Both the position numbers and the translations under genes were made by a program. 64,000 nucleotides of DNA from IMG/VR virus record IMGVR_UViG_3300020447_000001, positions 52,383 through 116,382 of that record. The stretch is one strand, 5' to 3'. How positions within the stretch are numbered: position 1 is the first letter of the stretch; each line of letters opens with the position of its first letter. This document shows, piece after piece, positions 16,588 to 23,056 of the stretch. The notes under the pieces were generated by a model, which saw only the letters and a list, made by a program, of their open reading frames with translations, was not told where the DNA came from and did not search any database. The stretch is from a virus.

Positions 16588-16827
16588 ATGGCAGATTTAA
16601 AAGAATATGAGGTGGTGTGGACGCAATGCCCAACGGCATACAATCGCCCCAGAGTATTATTTATTGAAGCACAAAACAAAGAAGACGCAAGAGTTTTAGC
16701 TAAAGACCACATAAAGAGAAGCTTTGGAATTGGGCAGAGTGTTATTGATAAAATTACAGAAACCAAAGAGATGCCTGAGGGAGGTGTTGTTGGTTCAAAG
16801 TATGGGGATCATCATGTAAGGAGATAG
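16588..16827 (+). CDS. Unknown small protein
   Basis: A 79-residue protein behind TAGGAGGATTAA. The N-terminal half reads as beta strands (EYEVVWTQCP...PRVLFIEAQNKEDARVLAKDHI), a pattern often seen in small phage ferredoxin-like folds. Followed at two bases by the zinc-ribbon gene. Confidence 0.55.
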   Translation: MADLKEYEVVWTQCPTAYNRPRVLFIEAQNKEDARVLAKDHIKRSFGIGQSVIDKITETKEMPEGGVVGSKYGDHHVRR

Positions 16828-16829
16828 TT

Positions 16830-17060
16830 ATGGGTAGACCCATTTGCGTCAACTGTAAACAAGAGTATCAATGTAAGAAGAATGAGCAGGTCGTTAACGA
16901 CAAAGCGGCAGGAGTATTCCCCGCTACGTTTTGGATGGGAGATTTATGGGAATGCACTAACTGTAGTCATCAAATTGTCACAGGACGTGGTAAAAGCCTG
17001 GGGTTAACACCCTTTGAAGTGGAAAGCCTAGGAGGCTCTATTGAATTTGGACATTGTTAA
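16830..17060 (+). CDS. Small zinc-ribbon protein
   Basis: A 76-residue protein with CVNC at residues 6-9 and CTNC at about 49-52, giving a four-cysteine zinc-ribbon. It starts behind AAGGAGATAGTT. Zinc ribbons of this size are common in phages as RNA or DNA contact modules, but function is unknown. Confidence 0.6.
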   Translation: MGRPICVNCKQEYQCKKNEQVVNDKAAGVFPATFWMGDLWECTNCSHQIVTGRGKSLGLTPFEVESLGGSIEFGHC

Positions 17061-17081
17061 AACAAAAAAGGAGCTTAAATC

Positions 17082-17348
17082 ATGAGTCACGATCCAACTG
17101 AAACTATTCGTAGAAGTGAAGTTAATAGAATTAATACAGCAGTAGAAAGTTCAGACGAGGATGCTGAACGCGCAAGACTTGAAGCAGAATACGGACAAGT
17201 ATGGGATACGAAACAACTTCAAGAAGATTTTGCGGTAACTAGCTTTGGAGCCCCATACGTGGTTGTAACACGTAAAACAGATAGTGTTGTTGGTTCACTG
17301 GAATTTCAACACAGTCCACGTTATTATTTTAACTTCACGGAAAATTAG
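17082..17348 (+). CDS. Unknown conserved-type phage protein
   Basis: An 88-residue protein behind AAAGGAG. The C-terminal half reads VWDTKQLQEDF, SFGAPYVVVTRK and GSLEFQHSPRYYF, a pattern I associate with a widespread phage protein of unknown role. A metal-binding or enzymatic site is not evident. Confidence 0.55.
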   Translation: MSHDPTETIRRSEVNRINTAVESSDEDAERARLEAEYGQVWDTKQLQEDFAVTSFGAPYVVVTRKTDSVVGSLEFQHSPRYYFNFTEN

Positions 17349-17378
17349 ATAAAGTAACCATATAGAAAGGATTCGAAA

Positions 17379-17741
17379 ATGGTACAGCGATTTGGGCCTA
17401 GTAAACGCAGGACACGGAAACCACCGGAAAACGAATGGCTCCAGTTTATGTCGACGAGTGAAAAAGAGACTCTAAGGCAAAAAGAATGGTTAGATACATC
17501 TCTAGCGGATACTGGTTTACCGGTTCGTGTGGTAAATTGCCTGGAGGAGGCCGGAATTCTTACTGTGGAGGACTTGACGAAACAAACCGCAGATGCGTTA
17601 CTACGTATTACCAATTTTGGCGAGCAAACATTGGGACAATGTACTCGCCTGCTGGCAAAACTTAATCTTCCGCATTGCTTGCAGGAAGAGGCACATGAAG
17701 ACCCCGGTAGGTGTATTAACCTTAAGTCTCCTTCCAGGTGA
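17379..17741 (+). CDS. RNA polymerase alpha-subunit C-terminal-domain-like protein
   Basis: A 120-residue protein. Residues 44-95 align with the bacterial alpha-CTD: PVRVVNCLEEAGILTVEDL, then ADALLRITNFGEQTLGQCTRLLAKLNL. By alignment to E. coli alpha, Arg265, Asn268, Cys269 and Gly296 are kept (here R50, N53, C54, G81), while Lys298 and Ser299 become Gln and Thr. In E. coli these residues contact UP-element DNA and activators. There is no alpha N-terminal domain, so it cannot assemble as a normal alpha subunit. It could bind UP-type DNA or compete for alpha-CTD partners. The N-terminal 35 residues are basic and probably disordered. A strong hairpin overlaps its end. Confidence 0.75.
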   Translation: MVQRFGPSKRRTRKPPENEWLQFMSTSEKETLRQKEWLDTSLADTGLPVRVVNCLEEAGILTVEDLTKQTADALLRITNFGEQTLGQCTRLLAKLNLPHCLQEEAHEDPGRCINLKSPSR

Positions 17742-17753
17742 CCTACCGGGGTC
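17700..17753 (+). promoter_or_regulatory. 13-bp inverted repeat over the alpha-CTD-like stop
   Basis: GACCCCGGTAGGT at 17700 pairs perfectly with ACCTACCGGGGTC at 17741, with a 28-base loop holding the stop codon. It lacks a clean U-run, so it may be an RNA hairpin that stabilises the transcript or slows the polymerase. A conventional terminator follows 27 bases later. Confidence 0.6.
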
Positions 17754-17779
17754 GCTTTAAATCAATTCAATTACTTCGT

Positions 17780-17809
17780 AGCCTGGAGTCGATACTCCGG
17801 GCTTTTTTT
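17780..17809 (+). terminator. Intrinsic terminator
   Basis: AGCCTGGAGT pairs with ACTCCGGGCT (10 bp, one G-U) around CGAT, followed by seven T. Confidence 0.9.
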
Positions 17810-17829
17810 ATGCGCAAAGGAAAAACAAC

Positions 17830-18654
17830 ATGGCTACAATTACTAAAGCAAAAATAGCAAAGAACGGAAAAGTATCGACAGCAAAGAAGGCAACTTCACA
17901 GAGAAAGGATCCTTTTGAAAAGACGCGTATTGTAATACCGGCAATGAAGAAGGCGATCTACAGGGCTACCCTATATGGAAAAACGGATCTGATCGTACAT
18001 GCTTTAGGCACGAAGGCAAAAAAGAAGTTGTTGGACTCAATGGGGCCGAAGAACGCTGCGTCGAAAGTGCGACCTGCTAAAGATCCCGCCGCTGAGTATT
18101 TTGACAGCATGTACATCCTTAACAACAAGTACGACTTTGTGACTGGAGAATACTCCAATCCTCACATGAAAGATCAGCCGTACACGGGCGACATCGACGC
18201 AGATTATGAGACTATTATGCGTCCCATCCGGTACGAAGATTGCACGGCTATTCACGGGGTAGCTTGCGCGGGTATCCGAAAGGGCATGGTTCGTGCGGCA
18301 AAGTCGTGCGGGGCCGTTATGACAGATACCAACTGTAATATACGGGTAGAAAGTCCTTATGGGAACGAGCTTGCCATTAAATTTGAAACTCTTGTTTCTG
18401 GGGAAGTCCCGGTTAAAGTCGGTAAAAACCAAACGGACTTGCGATATCGTCCTCACTATTCAAACTGGAGCATAGATATTGCGATTACTCACCAGTCTGA
18501 GATTATCGGGCCGGAAGAATTGACACAACTCCTTCGAAATGCCGGGGAATTTGTCGGCCTGTCAGAATGGAGAAACGAGAAGGGCGGTCAATACGGCGCG
18601 TACGAAGTAGACCTCAACAGTATTCAATACGAGCTAACTAAAGACAACAAGTAG
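17830..18654 (+). CDS. Unknown protein with GLSxW...YGAYEVD C-terminal motif
   Basis: A 274-residue protein. The first 30 residues are Lys/Thr-rich and probably disordered. The remainder is mixed, ending with NAGEFVGLSEWRNEKGG and QYGAYEVDL. The 177-residue protein at 34202 ends with a very similar arrangement (KAGQYKGLSPWKPGEFGFYDVV), so the two share a domain. A terminator follows the stop. Function unknown; genes with this ending occur in other large phages. Confidence 0.6.
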   Translation: MATITKAKIAKNGKVSTAKKATSQRKDPFEKTRIVIPAMKKAIYRATLYGKTDLIVHALGTKAKKKLLDSMGPKNAASKVRPAKDPAAEYFDSMYILNNKYDFVTGEYSNPHMKDQPYTGDIDADYETIMRPIRYEDCTAIHGVACAGIRKGMVRAAKSCGAVMTDTNCNIRVESPYGNELAIKFETLVSGEVPVKVGKNQTDLRYRPHYSNWSIDIAITHQSEIIGPEELTQLLRNAGEFVGLSEWRNEKGGQYGAYEVDLNSIQYELTKDNK

Positions 18655-18674
18655 ATAATTCTGTTTTCGTTATA

Positions 18675-18705
18675 AGCCCCTAGCCTCCGGGCTAGGGGCT
18701 TTTTT
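18675..18705 (+). terminator. Intrinsic terminator
   Basis: AGCCCCTAGCC pairs with GGCTAGGGGCT (11 bp, loop TCCG), followed by TTTTT. It separates the upstream unit from the gene that precedes the pentamer array. Confidence 0.9.
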
Positions 18706-18718
18706 AAAAGGAGAACTC

Positions 18719-19243
18719 ATGGAAGCTGCAATTAATTTTGAGTATCAAGCGAAGAAGGGTCGTCCGTTATCAGATGCGGTAGCCGAATTGGTGGGTCCTG
18801 AAATTCGATCGCTTAGCCAAGAGACAGGGGAGGAAGTCACCCCTGTCGAGTATTTAAACTGGGTAGCTACTCATCCACATAGTGAAAGTCACGCTTTGTT
18901 TGAGTGGGACGACACAGAAGCAGCGAAGAAATATCGTCTGCACCAAGCACGAAACATTATCAACTCGATTGAGATTAAGATAATTGATCATCGTGGAGAT
19001 GAAACTTTTGTCCCTGCTTGGCTAAACATAAAGGTACAAAACGACGAAGAGGAATCTCCTCGTCAAGTCTACACTTCGTTTGAAAGTGTCGTAAATGATA
19101 ATGAAAAAAGTCAAATAGTGGTGGCACAAGCGAGAAAAGAGTTTATTTCCTGGCGACGACGTTATTTGTTGTTTAGGAATGAGTTACCTCTAGCCGCTAT
19201 TTTTGAGGCTACTGATGAGCTTGAGCTAGAAGAAGAAGGTTGA
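18719..19243 (+). CDS. Unknown 174-residue protein upstream of the pentamer array
   Basis: Starts behind AAAAGGAG. It is acidic with a charged Glu-rich C-terminus (ELELEEEG). No family recognised. It is the only gene between the terminator at 18705 and the one at 20104, so a transcript starting near it would continue through the G-rich array as a very long 3' untranslated region. Whether the protein binds that RNA is unknown. Confidence 0.55.
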   Translation: MEAAINFEYQAKKGRPLSDAVAELVGPEIRSLSQETGEEVTPVEYLNWVATHPHSESHALFEWDDTEAAKKYRLHQARNIINSIEIKIIDHRGDETFVPAWLNIKVQNDEEESPRQVYTSFESVVNDNEKSQIVVAQARKEFISWRRRYLLFRNELPLAAIFEATDELELEEEG

Positions 19244-19253
19244 CACCTTAAAA

Positions 19254-20051
19254 CAAGGCGAGGTACGGCTAGGCTAGGTACGTCATGTTCAGGTGGGGCG
19301 AGGCAGTCGTGGCTGGTTCGGGCGAGGCAGAGGCGTGGACTGGATGGGCAGTCGGGGCGAGGTCGGGCAAGGCAGCGTGGGGTCTGGTAGGGCAGGGCAG
19401 TCATGTCACGGACGGGCGAGGCAAGTCCGGGGCGGGCAAGGCCTGGCAGTCAAGTCAGGGTTTGGTCTGGAACGGCTAGGCTAGGCTGGGTCGGGCGTGG
19501 TTTGGCAGTCAGGGCGAGGCGAGGTCCGGTTTGGTGCGGAATGGTGGGATATGTAATGGCTGGTCGTGGCTGGTTCTGGCAGTCGGGGCTTGGTGGGGTA
19601 CGGTAAGGTTTGGTTGGGTATGGTCTGACTTGGCAGTCTCGGCGAGGTCGGGCTAGGCTAGGCTAGGCTGGGTCGGGCATGGTGAGGCAGTCATGGCAAG
19701 TTCAGACTTGGCTAGGTAGGGCGGGCTCGGGCACGGCAGTCACGGCTAGTTCGGGAGTGACAAGGCGGGTTCAGGTCAGGTACGGCAAGGCAGTCAAGGC
19801 GGGGAAAGGCTGGGCTAGGCTGGGTGGGGTCTGGACAGGCAGTCACGGTGAGGTCTGTTGCGGTGAGTCGGGTACTGGTAAGGACGGGTTCGGCAGGCAT
19901 GGTCGGGCAGCGTAGCTCATGGCGAGGCCAGGCGAGGCCAGGCACGGCAGTCAAGGCGATGTGGGGTGTGGCTTGGCTAGGTAGGGCTTGGACAGTCGAG
20001 GCAGTCTAGTCATGACAAGGCTAGGTGTGGCGGGGTGCAGGTAAGGCAGTC
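19254..20051 (+). ncRNA. G-rich NNGGY pentamer array, 15 blocks joined by AGTC
   Basis: About 800 non-coding bases made of degenerate pentamers NNGGY. Counted by hand, 147 pentamers: 120 have GG at positions 3-4, 143 have G at position 3, and 134 have a pyrimidine at position 5, while positions 1-2 vary freely. Blocks of 8-14 pentamers end in GGC and are separated by AGTC (one AGGC). The GGCAGTC starts are at 19302, 19347, 19396, 19445, 19504, 19578, 19632, 19686, 19735, 19789, 19838, (19892), 19946, 20000 and 20045. Spacing is mostly 49 or 54, averaging about 53. The strand is strongly G-biased, and all six frames are low complexity, so it is not coding. A terminator follows directly, so it is probably transcribed on this strand, perhaps as the 3' end of the preceding gene's mRNA. 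Confidence 0.7.
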
Positions 20052-20064
20052 ACGTCCAGCTATG

Positions 20065-20104
20065 AACACCGCAAGTGCTACCATGCGCTTGCGGTGTTTT
20101 TTTT
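20065..20104 (+). terminator. Intrinsic terminator ending the pentamer array
   Basis: AACACCGCAAG pairs with CTTGCGGTGTT (11 bp) around a 12-base loop, with a run of eight T. It is one of the strongest terminators in the window and lies only 14 bases beyond the last AGTC, so the array is inferred to be transcribed left to right. Confidence 0.9.
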
Positions 20105-20221
20105 CTCTGGTACAAACCCTGGTACTTTTTTAGGGGGGACAAAAAGGGAGTCATATATTAGCCGATTAGACCGCAACTGCGCCGCAGCTAATTACCGGGG
20201 TTTGTACTAGCGCCGCAGCTA

Positions 20222-20400
20222 GGACGCAGCTGAGGACGCACTTGGGACGCACTTGTAATGCACTTGGAACGCACACTCCAGTGCACATTTTCTGCATATT
20301 TTCTGCACATTTTCTGCATACTGGAGTGCACATTTTCTGCACAATGGGCTGAGGACGCACTTGGGACGCACACTGGAGTGCACATTTTCTGCACAATGGG
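20222..20400. repeat. Helically phased GCA array, 11-12 bp period
   Basis: GCA (mostly GCAC, some GCAT or GCAG) occurs at 20226, 20238, 20249, 20260, 20271, 20283, 20294, 20305, 20316, 20328, 20339, 20357, 20368, 20380 and 20391, i.e. every 11 or 12 bp with one 18-bp gap. Units are GGACGCACTTG and TGCACATTTTC. Larger direct repeats lie inside: a 24-bp copy at 20229-20252 and 20348-20371, and a 29-bp copy at 20320-20348 and 20372-20400. The repetition on one helix face is like iterons of a replication origin or a cooperative operator. No gene is present. Confidence 0.8.
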
Positions 20401-20417
20401 GGGTAAAAAACTAAAGT

Positions 20418-20463
20418 TTTACCTCCTACAATAACTTAACGCGTCCCTTATACTACGTATAAG
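20418..20463 (+). repeat. Left 46-bp inverted repeat flanking the glycosyltransferase
   Basis: This segment is the exact reverse complement of 21371-21416, by base-by-base comparison. It contains TATACT at 20449 and the palindrome CTTATACTACGTATAAG. The glycosyltransferase ribosome site (GAAAGG) follows immediately. Confidence 0.85.
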
Positions 20464-20473
20464 AAAGGCGAGC

Positions 20474-21232
20474 ATGATTAAACGAATTCCACTGGGGCTG
20501 CAAGACATACTGACCCGAATCGAAGATCCGTCGGACGCATTCACATTTAGTCGTTGGGGTGATGGCGAATGGCAAGCGATTGCAGGGGCGAGAAGCCGTA
20601 GTAATCGAGACGGGCACAGGTATTTCCCAGAAATGGGCAAAGAACTACGCCAAATCTTGCTGGAACAGCCAGATTACGTTATGGGCATGCAGGGATTAGC
20701 CCTGCGGGTCATGGGAGACAAAATTAACACGCAAGTTAAAGCCGCAGGCCTAGATTACGTCGATTGGGTAGATTCGGATGTATTTCACCAAGCTGCTTTA
20801 AACGGACATCTCTATTGCGTTGTAAACGCAGTAAATACACGAAAGGTGTTGCTGGTTGGTCCACCCCATCTAAGGAAGGTCAATACAAATACAAATTTAC
20901 CCCTACATTATTGGGAATTTGTAGAGGTCTCGCCAAAGAATGCTTATCTGGATATAGAGCGCGTAATAGGGGATATAGAGCAAATTTTAGCAGAATACAA
21001 AGGAAAAGAGCCTTTGTGTATCTCAGTAAGTGCCAGCTTACCTGCGGGTATTATTCTTCACAGAATATACCCATTAACCAAGGGGCGACACACTGTAATA
21101 GACTTCGGATGTTTGTGGGATCCGTTAGCTGGTGTAATTACAGCGGGATATCACAAGGAGCAAGGTATTAAAGCTATTGTGGAAGCTAGAAGTACAGAAC
21201 CTTACATCACGGAAGTAAGTGAAGAACAGTAA
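20474..21232 (+). CDS. GT-D-fold glycosyltransferase-like protein
   Basis: A 252-residue protein. FTFSRWGDGEW near residues 25-35 matches the RxGDGE motif of GT-D (DUF1792-type) glycosyltransferases, where the acidic residues bind the metal-nucleotide sugar. A later VSASLPAG and VIDFGCLWDP agree with the fold's strands. No membrane segment is seen. It would add a sugar to a glycan, protein or other acceptor; the acceptor is unknown. The gene is bracketed by 46-bp inverted repeats (20418-20463 and 21371-21416) with a weak terminator inside the right one, so it may be a movable or invertible cassette. Base composition is similar to its neighbours. Confidence 0.7.
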   Translation: MIKRIPLGLQDILTRIEDPSDAFTFSRWGDGEWQAIAGARSRSNRDGHRYFPEMGKELRQILLEQPDYVMGMQGLALRVMGDKINTQVKAAGLDYVDWVDSDVFHQAALNGHLYCVVNAVNTRKVLLVGPPHLRKVNTNTNLPLHYWEFVEVSPKNAYLDIERVIGDIEQILAEYKGKEPLCISVSASLPAGIILHRIYPLTKGRHTVIDFGCLWDPLAGVITAGYHKEQGIKAIVEARSTEPYITEVSEEQ

Positions 21233-21345
21233 CACCTATTTACTATAGTAACATAGCATATGTTACTGTGCAATAAGAAGGTAATTTACTACGTAAATCC
21301 ATATGGAATTGGCGAAGATTAACAGATAAGTAATTTACTTAAGAT
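21233..21345. other. Gene-free region with small palindromes
   Basis: Contains AGTAACAT...ATGTTACT (8-bp arms) at about 21246, and GTAATTTAC at about 21282 and 21330. They could be operator half-sites or RNA hairpins; function unknown. Confidence 0.35.
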
Positions 21346-21370
21346 ACAGGGAGAAAAAAGACTCCCTGTT
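21346..21370 (+). terminator. Weak intrinsic terminator
   Basis: ACAGGGAG pairs with CTCCCTGT (8 bp, A-rich loop) followed by TCTT. It lies just before the right inverted repeat. Confidence 0.5.
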
Positions 21371-21416
21371 CTTATACGTAGTATAAGGGACGCGTTAAGT
21401 TATTGTAGGAGGTAAA
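21371..21416 (-). repeat. Right 46-bp inverted repeat
   Basis: The exact reverse complement of 20418-20463. Together they bracket 907 bp holding only the glycosyltransferase. It lies 31 bases upstream of the next start codon. Confidence 0.85.
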
Positions 21417-21447
21417 GTTTTAAGTTACAACCACGAAGGAGTTAGTA

Positions 21448-21657
21448 ATGACCATGTATGGTTCTCTTACAAAGAGACAAATGGCTCTTCTTACCCCCCA
21501 TGCTGGCATCTTCGATTGGGATGACCTTCCCAAGGAGACGCAGCAGCAGGTCTTGGCAATCAGGGATCACGAGACAACGTGGTCTGACGCACAGCGCTAT
21601 CTGGGCGATCTCTACAATCCACATTTCGTAGATGCTGCCGCTAGATTGCTTAAATAG
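21448..21657 (+). CDS. Unknown small protein
   Basis: A 69-residue protein behind GAAGGAG. Its C-terminal half is helical (WSDAQRYLGDLYNPHFVDAAARLLK). No family recognised. The stop lies in a copy of the intergenic palindrome. Confidence 0.5.
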   Translation: MTMYGSLTKRQMALLTPHAGIFDWDDLPKETQQQVLAIRDHETTWSDAQRYLGDLYNPHFVDAAARLLK

Positions 21658-21666
21658 CACTATTTA
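21651..21666. repeat. Intergenic palindrome variant
   Basis: TAAATAGCACTATTTA, 7-bp arms, overlaps the stop of the upstream gene and lies 13 bases before the next ATG. Confidence 0.6.
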
Positions 21667-21679
21667 CGGAGAAAACACG

Positions 21680-22471
21680 ATGCTCCAGCCAATACCGGAC
21701 AAGTTGGTGGTGTTGACCTTTGATGACGGGCATAGATCAGACCTTCATACAGTGGTTCCACTACTGCAACGTTTTTGTTTTGGAGCTACGTTTTTCATCC
21801 CTGGAAGGTGGAAACACCGTGCGGATGCTGCGGCTTTTTTAACTTGGGAGGAGGTAGAGCAGCTAGACAGTTTTGGCTTTGAGGTTGGTAATCACACACT
21901 TAGACATCCAAACCTTTTGGAGTGTGAGGCCTGGGAAGTTGCCAAAGAGATTGATGATCTTCATCAGTGTCTTTCAGACCGAGGTATTTCTCCCCCAGTG
22001 TCTTTTTGTTACCCCGGATTTCACCACAATCCTTTGGTAGCGTCAGTAGTACAAGAGAAGAATTTCTTGTTTGCGAGACGGGGGGTTGATGGTGAGTTTA
22101 AGACAAAGGAAGGGTTTTGGAGAACCCTTAACGTTGATTCTCGTTTTGAAGATGGTAATTGCGGAGCACGGGGTCCGACTTACGACATAACACATGATCA
22201 CCCGTTGCTAATACCAATTACGTTGTACTATGGCTCTGCCATGTCTTTTGATGACGTAAAGTGGGCTGTTTCGCAAGCGGTTAACAAGCAGATTACTGTG
22301 TTGTGTTATCACGGCGTGCCAGAAGAGAAAGTATCTATAAGCACGTCTGTGGCGGACTTTAAACAACACATGGAGTACTTACACCATGAGGGTTGTCAGG
22401 TGATTGCCATGCGAGACCTGCAAAACTATGTGGATCCCGCCAAGTTCACGAGAGGTCCGTACGATGTTTGA
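21680..22471 (+). CDS. Polysaccharide deacetylase (NodB/CE4 family)
   Basis: A 263-residue enzyme. The ATG at 21680 is chosen because the sequence before it is untranslated and the CE4 core begins there. Motifs: VVLTFDDGH (two Asp, metal and catalytic base) near 10, HTLRHP (metal-binding His) near 74, CYPGF near 115 and LCYHGVP near 213. It removes acetyl groups from N-acetyl sugars in polysaccharide or peptidoglycan. No signal peptide is seen, so it may act in the cytoplasm or on virion glycans. Confidence 0.85.
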   Translation: MLQPIPDKLVVLTFDDGHRSDLHTVVPLLQRFCFGATFFIPGRWKHRADAAAFLTWEEVEQLDSFGFEVGNHTLRHPNLLECEAWEVAKEIDDLHQCLSDRGISPPVSFCYPGFHHNPLVASVVQEKNFLFARRGVDGEFKTKEGFWRTLNVDSRFEDGNCGARGPTYDITHDHPLLIPITLYYGSAMSFDDVKWAVSQAVNKQITVLCYHGVPEEKVSISTSVADFKQHMEYLHHEGCQVIAMRDLQNYVDPAKFTRGPYDV

Positions 22472-22475
22472 CAGT

Positions 22476-22491
22476 TCAATAGTGCTATTTA
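22476..22491. repeat. Intergenic palindrome variant
   Basis: TCAATAGTGCTATTTA lies between the deacetylase stop and GAAGGAG of the next gene. One arm has a mismatch. Confidence 0.5.
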
Positions 22492-22506
22492 ACGAAGGAG
22501 AAAGAG

Positions 22507-22824
22507 ATGAGTGACGTAGCTACAAAGACGGTATACGAAGTAAAGACCTCGTTCACGATATATGCCAACTTCAAAGTTCCGGCAGACAGTTTTGACGAGG
22601 CACTAGACAAGCTCTGCAACAAGGAACTTCTCACTGAATACTGTGGAGATCCCGCCACGTGGGGGTTCGATGAACGCAAGTTGGAGGAGGAGGGGATTAC
22701 TGTCGAAATAGATAATGTTGACGGTGACCCGTCTCCAACAGGCCGGGCTTGTGTTGTGAGCGATTGGGATTATCGAGAGTTTAAAGCGGATGAGAACGGA
22801 GACGAAATTGAGGAGGACGAGTGA
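22507..22824 (+). CDS. Unknown small beta-strand protein
   Basis: A 105-residue acidic protein behind GAAGGAGAAAGAG. It begins with two short strands (TVYEVKTSFTIYANFKVPA) then a helix DSFDEALDKL. The next protein (22824) shows the same pattern, so they are probably paralogues. Function unknown. Confidence 0.55.
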   Translation: MSDVATKTVYEVKTSFTIYANFKVPADSFDEALDKLCNKELLTEYCGDPATWGFDERKLEEEGITVEIDNVDGDPSPTGRACVVSDWDYREFKADENGDEIEEDE

Positions 22825-22997
22825 TGCCGATTTTTAAGATTTCCACGTCCTGGGAAATGTCTGCGAACGTTGAGGTTCAGGCGTCCGATCTGGACGAAGC
22901 GGTTGACATAGTTGAATCAAGCGACTTCCCGTTGCCTACCGATGCTTCGTACATAGCGGGTAGTTTTTCAGTTGATCAGGCTAAGCCTTCGAAATGA
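22824..22997 (+). CDS. Small paralogue of the preceding protein
   Basis: A 57-residue ORF starting MPIFKISTSWEMSANVEVQASDLDEAVDI. The ATG overlaps the upstream TGA. Strand-strand-helix order and the DLDEA helix match the 105-residue neighbour. Confidence 0.55.
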   Translation: MPIFKISTSWEMSANVEVQASDLDEAVDIVESSDFPLPTDASYIAGSFSVDQAKPSK

Positions 22998-23056
22998 CTT
23001 GCTAGTTAGTAGAAGTGATGAACCATCTTATTTCACAATATCTAGGAGAGCGGACG

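Larger units (their letters stand above)
20105..20473. other. Gene-free region between arrays and glycosyltransferase
   Basis: No gene is supported here. It holds TGGTAC as a direct repeat (20109, 20119), a GCGCCGCAGCTA direct repeat (20180, 20210), the 11-bp array and the left inverted repeat. Open frames on the minus strand here (for example 20166-20396) are Cys-rich shadows of the repeats. Confidence 0.5.

Noticed and set aside
19240-19245. TTGACA as promoter for the array
   Set aside because: No -10 box lies 16-18 bases downstream; it overlaps the end of the preceding gene.
19285-19606. Several overlapping open frames in the G-rich array (and 19679-20009)
   Set aside because: They exist only because the array lacks stop codons; composition is low complexity (Gly, Trp, Val, Arg) and no ribosome site fits. 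They follow the 5-base repeat, not codons.
20166-20396. Minus-strand Cys-rich open frames
   Set aside because: They are read-outs of the 11-bp GCA repeats (repeated MCRKCA-like units) and have no start signal.
20222-20400. CRISPR array
   Set aside because: Spacing is 11-12 bp with no spacer-length unique sequence and no Cas genes are present.
20418-21416. Insertion sequence or transposon
   Set aside because: The inverted repeats are real, but no transposase and no target-site duplication were seen; reported as a possible cassette instead.
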